Source: an uncultured Gammaproteobacteria bacterium
Lineage (GTDB): Bacteria > Pseudomonadota > Gammaproteobacteria > Magnimaribacterales > Magnimaribacteraceae
Reading direction: 5' to 3'
DNA: 33,991 bases
Assembly (NCBI GenBank): GCA_913042105.1
Contig: CAJWIK010000004.1
Coordinates: forward strand, 1-33,991
The notes beneath the pieces were generated by a model, which was given only the letters and a program-made list of their open reading frames with translations, had not been told where the DNA came from and made no database searches. Of the stretch, positions 17,400-28,774 are shown one piece after another (the stretch's first letter is position 1; the number at the start of each line of letters is the position of its first letter). The position numbers and the translations under genes were made by a program.

Positions 17400-19868
17400 A
17401 TGAGACTTAACTCCATAAAACTTTCCGGTTTTAAATCTTTTGTTGACCCTACATCCGTAACTTTTCCCTCAAGCATGTCCTGTATTGTCGGTCCAAATGG
17501 CTGCGGAAAATCTAATGTGATTGATGCTGTTAGATGGGTGCTGGGTGAAAGTTCGGCTAAAAATCTAAGAAGCGATTCAATGACAGATGTTGTCTTTAAC
17601 GGCTCTTCTACCAGAAAGCCCGTCTCTAAAGCTTCTGTGGAACTTTTTTTCGACAATAAAGAAGGAAGAATTGGTGGAGAATTTTCTAGTTATAGTGAAA
17701 TATCTGTCAGAAGAAGTTTAGAGTTAGACGGTCAGTCCAACTATTATCTCAATGGCACTAGCTGCAGAAAAAAGGATATCACTGATGTATTTCTTGGTAC
17801 GGGTCTTGGACCGAGGTCGTATGCAATTATTGAGCAGGGAATGATCTCTCAACTTGTAAGCGCTAAGCCAGAAGAGATGAGAGGATACATTGAAGAGGTA
17901 GCTGGAATATCAAGATATCTAGAGAGAAAAAAAGAAACAGAATCTAGAATCAAAAGAACTAAAGAAAACTTATCTCGATTGGAAGATCTTAGAGAGGAGA
18001 TTGCAAGACTGTTATTTAAGCTGCAAAGACAAGCAAAAGCAGCTGAGAAGTACCACGAATTCCGAAAAGAAGAGACAACAGCACAATTGATGTTATTCGG
18101 TTCGCAATGGAGGGACGTATCAGAAGTCTTAAAAGCTAAAGAGAAAGAAGTAAAAGACCAAGAACTAAAGGTTGAAGTGATAAATTCAGAAAAGAATACT
18201 TCTGACAGTGAGATTATAAAGCTCAGAGCTAATCAGATTGAACTCCAAACTGCTTTAGACCAAGTTCAGCAAGAATTTTACAGTTTCGGCGCAGATATTT
18301 CTCGAACTGAACAAGAGATCAGCTTAAAGAAAGATAGATTAAGTGAAATTGATGAAAAAATATCTACCAATAAGATGCAGGCTGACTCCAGGGCAAAAGA
18401 AATAGAAACTATTGTAAATAATAAAGTCACTGCCAAAGCTGAGCTGGAGAATATAGAAAGTGAATTACAGTCCCTCAAAGAAGGTACTGATGTAAATGAA
18501 AATAAAGCTGCATCAGAAAAAATTGAAGGCTCCTGGCTGGTTTTTATTACTCAAACAAAGAACGTTATTTCAAGTCTCATTGATTCAATTGAGACTATAA
18601 AAGGTAAGGTAACTAAGCAGGAATCATTAGAAGATTCGTTAGCAAATATTCAATCTCTTCAAGCTGATCTTGAAAGTCTTGCCAAAGAGCCTGATAGGCT
18701 GACTAAAATAACTCAAGATTTCTTGGTTAATGCATCAGAAGGTGCCAAACAGCAAAGAATAAATCTTATTGATAAGACCGATAAATACGCAGAATTGCAG
18801 GCTAAGCTTGCCTCTTTAAATTCAGAAGACTCTTACATCAATACAAAATTAGATGATTTACAAAAAGAAAATTTTGACCTTGAAAAAGAATCTAGTGAAC
18901 TTAAGGATCCTATTGGTGAAATTCAAAAAAAATTGGATTCCCTTTTATCCGATAGGCTGAAGGTAGAGGATAAGCTTCTACAATCCAGAAAGGCTATTGA
19001 GGAATGTAATGCATCCATACATAAGATAGAGAGAGAAAAAATAGAGAAGGAACAAGCTGCTATTGTTCTTAGAGAACTATTGGAGAATCTCAGGCTTGAA
19101 AGACAGGCATCAAAAATTGAGCAGACTAATATCGAAAAACAAGTAGAGGAACTAGGAGGTGATCTTGCCAAGATAAAGGGTGATCTAGAAGATGTTAAGT
19201 CAGTTCAGGATTACGCATCTGAGCTCGAATCTATAGAACTTAAGATTTCTAGACTAGGAGCAATAAATCTTGCTGCTATGGAAGAATATGATCAGGAGTC
19301 GAAGAGAAAAGCATTACTAGATGAGCAACATAATGAATTAATGGAAGCTCTTGAGACATTAGAAAGGGCAATATCTAAAATAGATAAAGAAACTAGAACA
19401 ACTTTTAAAGATACCTTTGATAAGCTAAATATAAGTTTATCTCAATCTTTTCCGAAACTCTTCGGAGGCGGTCATGCAGAATTGATAATGCTAGGAGAAG
19501 ATTTATTAACTTGTGGAATAGGTATTTCTGCAAGACCACCCGGAAAGAAAAACGCAAGTGTATCTCAGCTATCTGGTGGAGAAAAAGCACTTACCGCAAT
19601 AGCTACAGTTTTTGCTTTTTTTGAGTTAAACCCTGCTCCTTTTTGCTTATTAGATGAGGTCGATGCTCCTTTGGATGATCTAAACACAATGCGTTTCATT
19701 GACCTGGTAAATGAAATGTCTCAAAGAGTGCAGTTTGTCTATATCACTCATAATAAAATCTCAATGGAGAAAAGTAAGCATTTAATGGGTGTAACAATGC
19801 AAGAGCCTGGAGTATCAAGAATGGTTGCGGTTGATGTTGATCAAGCAGTAGAAATGGCAGCAAGTTGA
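17400..19868 (+). CDS. smc: Chromosome segregation protein Smc, short form (~822 aa); no hinge recognised
   Basis: MRLNSIKLSGFKSFVDPT; Walker A GPNGCGKSN; RSYAIIEQGMIS; EEVAGISRYLERKKET; LGAINLAAMEEY; LSGGEKALTAIA; Walker B FCLLDEVDAPLDD. Start refined from 17376 to ATG 17400, downstream of AAAGGA. Confidence 0.93.
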   Translation: MRLNSIKLSGFKSFVDPTSVTFPSSMSCIVGPNGCGKSNVIDAVRWVLGESSAKNLRSDSMTDVVFNGSSTRKPVSKASVELFFDNKEGRIGGEFSSYSEISVRRSLELDGQSNYYLNGTSCRKKDITDVFLGTGLGPRSYAIIEQGMISQLVSAKPEEMRGYIEEVAGISRYLERKKETESRIKRTKENLSRLEDLREEIARLLFKLQRQAKAAEKYHEFRKEETTAQLMLFGSQWRDVSEVLKAKEKEVKDQELKVEVINSEKNTSDSEIIKLRANQIELQTALDQVQQEFYSFGADISRTEQEISLKKDRLSEIDEKISTNKMQADSRAKEIETIVNNKVTAKAELENIESELQSLKEGTDVNENKAASEKIEGSWLVFITQTKNVISSLIDSIETIKGKVTKQESLEDSLANIQSLQADLESLAKEPDRLTKITQDFLVNASEGAKQQRINLIDKTDKYAELQAKLASLNSEDSYINTKLDDLQKENFDLEKESSELKDPIGEIQKKLDSLLSDRLKVEDKLLQSRKAIEECNASIHKIEREKIEKEQAAIVLRELLENLRLERQASKIEQTNIEKQVEELGGDLAKIKGDLEDVKSVQDYASELESIELKISRLGAINLAAMEEYDQESKRKALLDEQHNELMEALETLERAISKIDKETRTTFKDTFDKLNISLSQSFPKLFGGGHAELIMLGEDLLTCGIGISARPPGKKNASVSQLSGGEKALTAIATVFAFFELNPAPFCLLDEVDAPLDDLNTMRFIDLVNEMSQRVQFVYITHNKISMEKSKHLMGVTMQEPGVSRMVAVDVDQAVEMAAS

Positions 19869-19869
19869 T

Positions 19870-22568
<2,699 letters not shown>

Positions 22569-23171
22569 ATGAATAAATCCTTATTTTGTTCTTTCGCTCT
22601 AATCTTCATGATTGGATGTGCCTCTAATAGTCCTCCTAGCACCACAACAGATGTTTGTAAGATTTTTAAAGAGAGATATAGTTGGTATAAGGCTGCAAAG
22701 AAGACCGAAAAGCGTTGGAAAATTCCAGTTTACGTTTCTATGGCTATCATTAAACAAGAATCGAGTTTTAGAGCTGATGCAAGACCTGGAAGAACAAAAT
22801 TATTAGGATTTATTCCTTGGAAAAGAGTCACTACTGCCAGAGGTTATGCCCAGGCTGTAGATGGAACATGGCAAATGTACCTTGATGATAGGGGTGGTTG
22901 GTTTGTGAGCAGAAATGATTTTGAAGATTCAGTCGACTTTGTCGGTTGGTATAACTACAAGACACACAAACAACTTGGTATATCTCTCAAGAATGCCCGA
23001 GCCCTATACCTCGCCTATCATGAAGGCAGGGGAGGATACAAAAGAGGAAGCTATAGGACAAAACCATGGTTGCTATCCGTAGCAGATAAAGTACAACGAC
23101 AGTCGGACCGATATAAAATACAATATCAGGGTTGTAAGAAAAAATTAGGAAAACGATTCATTTTTTTCTAA
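22569..23171 (+). CDS. Lytic transglycosylase-like (SLT) lipoprotein
   Basis: Lipobox MIGCASN; IPVYVSMAIIKQESSFRADARP, ARGYAQAVDGTW, ALYLAYHEGRGGY. Confidence 0.8.
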   Translation: MNKSLFCSFALIFMIGCASNSPPSTTTDVCKIFKERYSWYKAAKKTEKRWKIPVYVSMAIIKQESSFRADARPGRTKLLGFIPWKRVTTARGYAQAVDGTWQMYLDDRGGWFVSRNDFEDSVDFVGWYNYKTHKQLGISLKNARALYLAYHEGRGGYKRGSYRTKPWLLSVADKVQRQSDRYKIQYQGCKKKLGKRFIFF

Positions 23172-23183
23172 AATCACATATAT

Positions 23184-23708
23184 ATGAAAATAAAATTCAA
23201 AATTCTTTCTCTAATATTCCTTCTTGGTTTAACTTCTTGTGCCAGTTCTCTGCTAGTTCAATCTGATTCTGATAATGAATATGATCTTTCTTCCTATAAG
23301 ACTTATTCAATTATTGCTCCTTCATTAGAAGATAAAGAAGAACTGATAAGTATCAATCCAATACTTATTCAAAGGGTTTCAAGATCAATTGATTCCAGTT
23401 TGAGTGCAAAAGGTCTTTCTCAATCTGATGAGTCGGATTTAATCGTTAGATTCTATTTAGGTACCCAAAGAGAAATAGAACGCTCAACGGATCTTGGTAA
23501 TCACGGATACTATGGATATAGGTATTTTGAATCCAGAGATCAGCGATTTGTTAGATCAGAAAAAGATGAGATATCTATAAGATTTCATGATGCAAAAACA
23601 GATGAAGTAATTTGGTATGCGTTCACTAGATTCAAAAGACCTAGCGATCAATATGATCAAACAGGCATCAACTCAATAGTTTCTGAAGTATTATCCAGCT
23701 TTAACTAA
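23184..23708 (+). CDS. DUF4136-like lipoprotein
   Basis: Lipobox LTSCASS; DLSSYKTYSII, SDLIVRFYLG, IRFHDAKTDEVIWYAF. Confidence 0.7.
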   Translation: MKIKFKILSLIFLLGLTSCASSLLVQSDSDNEYDLSSYKTYSIIAPSLEDKEELISINPILIQRVSRSIDSSLSAKGLSQSDESDLIVRFYLGTQREIERSTDLGNHGYYGYRYFESRDQRFVRSEKDEISIRFHDAKTDEVIWYAFTRFKRPSDQYDQTGINSIVSEVLSSFN

Positions 23709-25374
23709 ATCTTTTAGGAGACAAGGAATTAACTTCTCTTTCCTCTAACGGGGGAGCCATATCTAAAATAAGGTTAGCGATCAGTTCTGCACTGATAGGT
23801 GCAGTCACAGATGCCCTTGAGCCATGACAGGTATTGATATACAAACCGTTTTTTTCTCCAACAATCGGCATATGATCTTTTGAGACAGCTCTAAAACCAG
23901 CACGTCCAGAATGTATTTCAGGATCTTGATCAATAATGATCTTTAGCTTTTCTATATTAGAATTATGCTCTTCTTCAATGACTCGCAGATGATCTAAGTC
24001 ACTATAACTTGACCCTAAAAGGTGAAGTTTATCTTGCTTAGGAGAGATATAACCCTTGGCGCAGATAGGAAGCTTAATACCGGATAAACTTTCATTACTT
24101 TTGACATGACTGACTTGTCCTCTTTTGATGTTGAAACCTGGGAGTTTCATTAGATTATTAGTATCACTGCCTGTGCATAAACAAACTTGCTCATATTCAT
24201 ATGAGAGCTTATCAATCTTAAATGTTATTTTATCTTCAATCTTTTCTAGATCTTTAATCTCAGCAGAAGTTATTAAATTTATATTATTTGATTCAATTAA
24301 AGTTTGGCACATTTCTCTTGGCAAGATGTAACCTGCTTGATCATAGAGTAGTCCATTGAGTTGAGTTTCAATGCCTGATATTTCTGAGGCATTCTTTGCA
24401 TCTAGATATTTATATATCAATCCATCCGACCTTTTATCTAATAGAGAAGCCTGTCTTTTTTCTGAGTCATCATCATGATTCAGAACCAGGACACCAGTTT
24501 TCTTCCAAGCATCAGAAGAAAGTTCATCATAGAATGCGGTCGCATAAAGATATGATTGAAGATTGAATCTTCCATAGGCTGTGTCATGGGCCGATAATCT
24601 TGGGTAGGTAACTAGCAATTCATGCGAGGAGGCAGCTGAGCAAATTGTTTCTGATTTTTCAAAAAGGTCTACTTCAATACCTTTTTTTGCAAGGGTGTAA
24701 CTCAGCATACATCCTGCTAAGCCAGAACCTATTACGGCCACTTTCTTTGTTGAGTTCTTATTCTTTTTCGAAGTAGATATGGCATTACCTTTAAGCATGT
24801 GTCGCTTGCTAGAAAATCCATCAGTCTTTGTGAAGTTAAATTCTGTCTTTCTAAGATTATCTTTAACAAAGCCAGAAGAGGTATAAGTAGAAAAAGTAGT
24901 ATCTGTATGACAAGTCTGATGAATATTATTGAATAACTCTTCAGACCAAAGCTCAGGATTCTTTGCAGGAGAGAATCCATCCAGATACCACGCATCAACT
25001 GAATTGATAAGACTTAGGTAGCTCTGAGTCTCTTTAATATCTCCAATCAATAGATTGAGTTTTATCCTGCCCTCAAATAAAGAGATTCTTTGTAAGCCCT
25101 CCACATTATTTGGGTAGTAATTTTGAAACTCATTACTGTATTGTTTTAATTCAGAATGGGTATTCAGAACTTCTTTAAAATCTTCTAACTTAAAAATATT
25201 TTTATCAAAAGAATAGAAAACTAGATTTTGGTCTTCACTTGAATAATCTAACCAGACTTTGCATGTTGTTAGAAAGTTTAGACCAATTCCAAAACCTATC
25301 TCTCCGATAGAGAATTCAGAATCTTTATCAAGATTACTAAACCTTTCTTTAAGATTATTGCCATCAATAAACAC
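23701..25374 (-). CDS. mnmC: Bifunctional tRNA U34 modification enzyme MnmC; annotated N-terminus probably too short
   Basis: GEIGFGIGLNFLTTCKVW (MnmD methyltransferase), DAWYLDGFSPAKNPELWSEELF, VAVIGSGLAGCMLSYTLAKKGIEVDLFEK (FAD domain), GRAGFRAVSKDHMPIVGE. Conserved sequence continues upstream of GTG 25374 (see findings). Confidence 0.92.
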   Translation of the reverse strand: MFIDGNNLKERFSNLDKDSEFSIGEIGFGIGLNFLTTCKVWLDYSSEDQNLVFYSFDKNIFKLEDFKEVLNTHSELKQYSNEFQNYYPNNVEGLQRISLFEGRIKLNLLIGDIKETQSYLSLINSVDAWYLDGFSPAKNPELWSEELFNNIHQTCHTDTTFSTYTSSGFVKDNLRKTEFNFTKTDGFSSKRHMLKGNAISTSKKNKNSTKKVAVIGSGLAGCMLSYTLAKKGIEVDLFEKSETICSAASSHELLVTYPRLSAHDTAYGRFNLQSYLYATAFYDELSSDAWKKTGVLVLNHDDDSEKRQASLLDKRSDGLIYKYLDAKNASEISGIETQLNGLLYDQAGYILPREMCQTLIESNNINLITSAEIKDLEKIEDKITFKIDKLSYEYEQVCLCTGSDTNNLMKLPGFNIKRGQVSHVKSNESLSGIKLPICAKGYISPKQDKLHLLGSSYSDLDHLRVIEEEHNSNIEKLKIIIDQDPEIHSGRAGFRAVSKDHMPIVGEKNGLYINTCHGSRASVTAPISAELIANLILDMAPPLEEREVNSLSPKRFS

Positions 25375-25460
25375 ATGCTCACATTCTTGAACTGCACCCT
25401 TTATAGAAGAATAAATATCTTGAAATTCTTCAGAAAAGAGGGAATTGTCTCTTAAAGAAA

Positions 25461-25499
25461 AAGGCGCAAACTCAGAATTTAAAAAAGAGTTTGCGCCTT
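25461..25499 (-). terminator. Intrinsic terminator-like hairpin downstream of the acyl-CoA dehydrogenase pair
   Basis: On minus strand AAGGCGCAAACTC-ttttttaaattct-GAGTTTGCGCCTT then TTTCTTT; perfect 13-bp stem. Confidence 0.85.
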
Positions 25500-25516
25500 G
25501 ATTTTTATCTACTGAT

Positions 25517-26746
25517 TTACTTATTACCTGTAGGTATTTCGTTGAAAGGAAGACCTTTGTCTGCTCTCATGTCTTGAGGCATTCCTAGAACCTGTTCAGA
25601 TATAATATTTTTAAGAATCTCATCAGTACCACCCGCAATCCTAATACCAGCTGCTCCATAGAATCCATATTGGTACATAGATTGTTCTGCGCCTTCTTCA
25701 TCAGTTCTTAAGATCCCTGCAGAATCGAGCATATCCATACCGAAGTTAGCAATTTCTTGAAGCTTATTTCCACTGACTATTTTAGTAATAGAAGATTGAG
25801 GTCCTGGAGTCTCGCCCCTAGAAAGAGCTGAGATATTTCTGTACTTGGCAAATTTTAGACCACTTTGTTGGCAATACCAATCTGCTAGTTTGTCCCTAAC
25901 AGAATCATTTTCTATAGCCAGCTTACCATTCAAGTCTTGTCCTCTTGCAAGAGAAAAGGCTTCTTGGAAATCTGGTCCAGATGCATCACCTACGGCAAGT
26001 CTTTCGTTCATTAGTGTTGTTAGAGATACTTTCCAACCATCTCCTACAGCTCCTAATCTTTGACTGTCTGGTATTTTGACATCTGTGAAGTAGACTTCAT
26101 TGAAGTTTGCTCCTCCAGATATTTGTTTAATTGGTTTAACTTCAATACCTGGAGATTTCATATCTACAAAGAAGAAAGTTAAGCCTTTATGTTTAGGGGC
26201 TGATGGGTCACTTCGAGTAACTAAAATTCCGTAATCACTGAAATGTGCTCCAGAAGTCCAAACTTTTTGGCCATTAACTGTCCATGTATCTCCATCTAGT
26301 TCAGCTTTAGTTTTAATTCCTGCAACATCCGATCCTGCAGCTGGCTCACTAAAAAGCTGACACCAAATTTCTTCACCAGTTGACATAGGGGGCAAGTATC
26401 TTTCCTTCTGATCTTCAGTTGCATACATCATCATGACTGGTCCAGCCATTCCTTGACCTATTTCTAAGTAGCCACCTGGTACTTTAAATTTAGAAACTTC
26501 TTGTCCCCAAATCACTCGTTCAATAGGACTTGATTCTCTGCCACCAAATGTTTTAGGCCAATGCAAACAAGCCCAGCCTCCATCATGAAGTTTCTTTTGC
26601 CAAACCTTAACTTGTTTTAAGCCTTCTTCTTCTGAAGCTGCTCTCCAACCATCTTTTGGACCTTCTTTTAATTCAGCATTATCTTTAAGCCACTCGAAAG
26701 CTTCTTTTCTAAAATTAGCTTCTTCGGGAGTATCGTTAAAATCCAT
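25517..26746 (-). CDS. Acyl-CoA dehydrogenase
   Basis: EEIWCQLFSEPAAGSDVAGIKTKAELDGDTWTVNGQKVWTSGAHFSDYGILVTRSD; IRIAGGTDEILKNIISEQVLGMP. Confidence 0.93.
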   Translation of the reverse strand: MDFNDTPEEANFRKEAFEWLKDNAELKEGPKDGWRAASEEEGLKQVKVWQKKLHDGGWACLHWPKTFGGRESSPIERVIWGQEVSKFKVPGGYLEIGQGMAGPVMMMYATEDQKERYLPPMSTGEEIWCQLFSEPAAGSDVAGIKTKAELDGDTWTVNGQKVWTSGAHFSDYGILVTRSDPSAPKHKGLTFFFVDMKSPGIEVKPIKQISGGANFNEVYFTDVKIPDSQRLGAVGDGWKVSLTTLMNERLAVGDASGPDFQEAFSLARGQDLNGKLAIENDSVRDKLADWYCQQSGLKFAKYRNISALSRGETPGPQSSITKIVSGNKLQEIANFGMDMLDSAGILRTDEEGAEQSMYQYGFYGAAGIRIAGGTDEILKNIISEQVLGMPQDMRADKGLPFNEIPTGNK

Positions 26747-26756
26747 ATCAGTTCTC

Positions 26757-27860
26757 CTATATTTGATTAGCTCTTTCTAAAGAGCTTATTAGTTTATCTT
26801 TCCAAATTGCTTGACTGCCAATATTAGCAGCCAGTTGACGACATCTTCTGTAATAGAGATGGCAATCAAATTCCCAAGTAAAACCCATGCCTCCATGAGT
26901 TTGAATATTTTCTTTTGAACATTCATGATAGGCCTGGCTGGCACTAACTCTGCATGTTGCTGCGGCAGTAGGTAATTCAGGTGCGTCTGTACTTAGCGCC
27001 CAAGCACCGTAGTAACAATTTGATCTGGCAAGCTCTACAGCTATGAACATATCTGCTAGCTTATGTTTGATCGCCTGAAAAGATGCAATAGATCTACCAA
27101 ACGCATATCTTCCCATTGCATAATCTTTGGCCATATCCATACAGGCTTCTGCACCGCCTAGTTGCTCGAATGAAAATAGAACTGCCGCTCTATCCAAAAG
27201 ATTGAGTACATCTGACCAGTCAGATTTAAGTTCAGTTGCCTTAGCCTGATTAAAAGTCACAGCAGCATGAGATCGTGAAGGGTCTAAAGTAGGTTGAGCA
27301 GTTATATCAACTCCGTCTGAGCTAGCATCTACTAAGTATAGTCCTACACTCGAATCATTTTTTGCAGTCACTATATAAAAACCAGCAATATCACCATCAA
27401 CTACCGCAATTTTAGTTCCAGACAAAGTTCCATCAGAGAAAGAACACTCTATATTGGATTCAGTAGGCGAGGTGTTAGATTCAGTATGAGCAAAAGCTCC
27501 AATTTTTTCACCGGCAGCCAAGGCAGGTAAATAAACTTGTTTTGTAGAATCATCACCGAAATTTAGAACAGCTTCTGAGGCAAGATAGACGCTTGAAGAA
27601 AAAGGGGTAGGTGCAAGACTTCTTCCTAATTCTTCAGCTATAACGCATAGCTCTAAATAGCCTAATCCTAAACCTCCATACTCTTCAGGTATAGATGTTG
27701 CAGTGAAGCCCATTTCAATGATTTGTGACCATAGATCTTCATCATAAGATGCTTCACCTTCGAGTACATTCCTAGCTCTTTTAACAGATTCTTCTTTTTC
27801 TAGGAATTTTCTTGCAATATCTTTCAATTGCATTTGATCGGCAGAAAATTCAAAATTCAT
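26757..27860 (-). CDS. Acyl-CoA dehydrogenase, possible partner subunit of the adjacent gene
   Basis: MNFEFSADQMQLKDIARKFLEKE; IPEEYGGLGLGYLELCVIAEELGR; QTHGGMGFTWEFDCHLYYRRC. Confidence 0.9.
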   Translation of the reverse strand: MNFEFSADQMQLKDIARKFLEKEESVKRARNVLEGEASYDEDLWSQIIEMGFTATSIPEEYGGLGLGYLELCVIAEELGRSLAPTPFSSSVYLASEAVLNFGDDSTKQVYLPALAAGEKIGAFAHTESNTSPTESNIECSFSDGTLSGTKIAVVDGDIAGFYIVTAKNDSSVGLYLVDASSDGVDITAQPTLDPSRSHAAVTFNQAKATELKSDWSDVLNLLDRAAVLFSFEQLGGAEACMDMAKDYAMGRYAFGRSIASFQAIKHKLADMFIAVELARSNCYYGAWALSTDAPELPTAAATCRVSASQAYHECSKENIQTHGGMGFTWEFDCHLYYRRCRQLAANIGSQAIWKDKLISSLERANQI

Positions 27861-27967
27861 AATATTCCTCTATTTAAATCTAATCCTATTTTAGATTAAT
27901 TGTTAAACTTAATTTTGGAATCTATTGTATATACGATCCCATAGAATGAAAGAGCAAAATAAAAACT

Positions 27968-28645
27968 ATGAATGAAAATTTAAGAGACCAAAATAAGGAT
28001 ATAAAACCTGTAAGGCCTGAACCAACATCTAACCAAGGCAAAAGAAGAACAAAAGGTGGAGGTATCTTATTTTCTTCAATGCTCGCCTTAACTAATCTTA
28101 TTGGTTTAATCATATTGTCCTTTTGGTTTTTCAATACCTCAGGAAACCAACAACAAGCCGGTCAAAACTTTGTTGAGCGAATTAGTTCGCTGGAAGAAAG
28201 TATTTTAATTTCTGAAAAAACCTTCACAGATTTATCTCAAAACATAGACTCTGATTTGAAATTCATCAACAAAGAAGTTAGAAAGCTTTGGGATCTGAGT
28301 AATAAAAAGAATCGAAAAGATATATCCAAGAATCTGAATTCGGTTGAAGCATTGATCACTCAATTAGAAGAGATGACCAAAAAAGACAAAGCTCTGACGG
28401 CCAAACAGAGAGCCTTGGGCCTTGAGCTTGCCAAGATTGCTAATATTCAGGAACAGGTAAATTTAGCTATGGATGGCCTGAATAGTGATTCAACTAATGG
28501 CACTAAATTAGAAAAAATAAGCGAAATTGAAGAAAGCCTTGATTCATTTAATGCTTATAGACTGCAAGTGAATCAGTCCTTGATCGCCATTAAAGAGAAG
28601 CTAAATGAATTAGAACTAATAATTGCTGATTCACCAAACGAATAG
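27968..28645 (+). CDS. Single-pass membrane protein with long periplasmic coiled coil
   Basis: TM segment GILFSSMLALTNLIGLIILSFWFF followed by heptad-rich Glu/Lys/Leu region. Confidence 0.6.
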   Translation: MNENLRDQNKDIKPVRPEPTSNQGKRRTKGGGILFSSMLALTNLIGLIILSFWFFNTSGNQQQAGQNFVERISSLEESILISEKTFTDLSQNIDSDLKFINKEVRKLWDLSNKKNRKDISKNLNSVEALITQLEEMTKKDKALTAKQRALGLELAKIANIQEQVNLAMDGLNSDSTNGTKLEKISEIEESLDSFNAYRLQVNQSLIAIKEKLNELELIIADSPNE

Positions 28646-28674
28646 GTTACATTGTTGCTTTGTATGCCTATAAT
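28646..28674 (+). promoter_or_regulatory. Promoter for tRNA-Leu
   Basis: GTTACA (28646-28651), 17-nt spacer, TATAAT (28669-28674), about 10 nt before the tRNA 5' end. Confidence 0.65.
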
Positions 28675-28684
28675 ACTCGCTCTC

Positions 28685-28769
<85 letters not shown>

Positions 28770-28774
28770 ACTTC

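Noticed and set aside
17309-17656. 115-aa minus-strand ORF over the start of smc
   Set aside because: Antisense to the conserved Smc head-domain coding sequence.
24732-24998. 88-aa minus-strand ORF inside mnmC
   Set aside because: Alternative frame within the conserved mnmC coding region.
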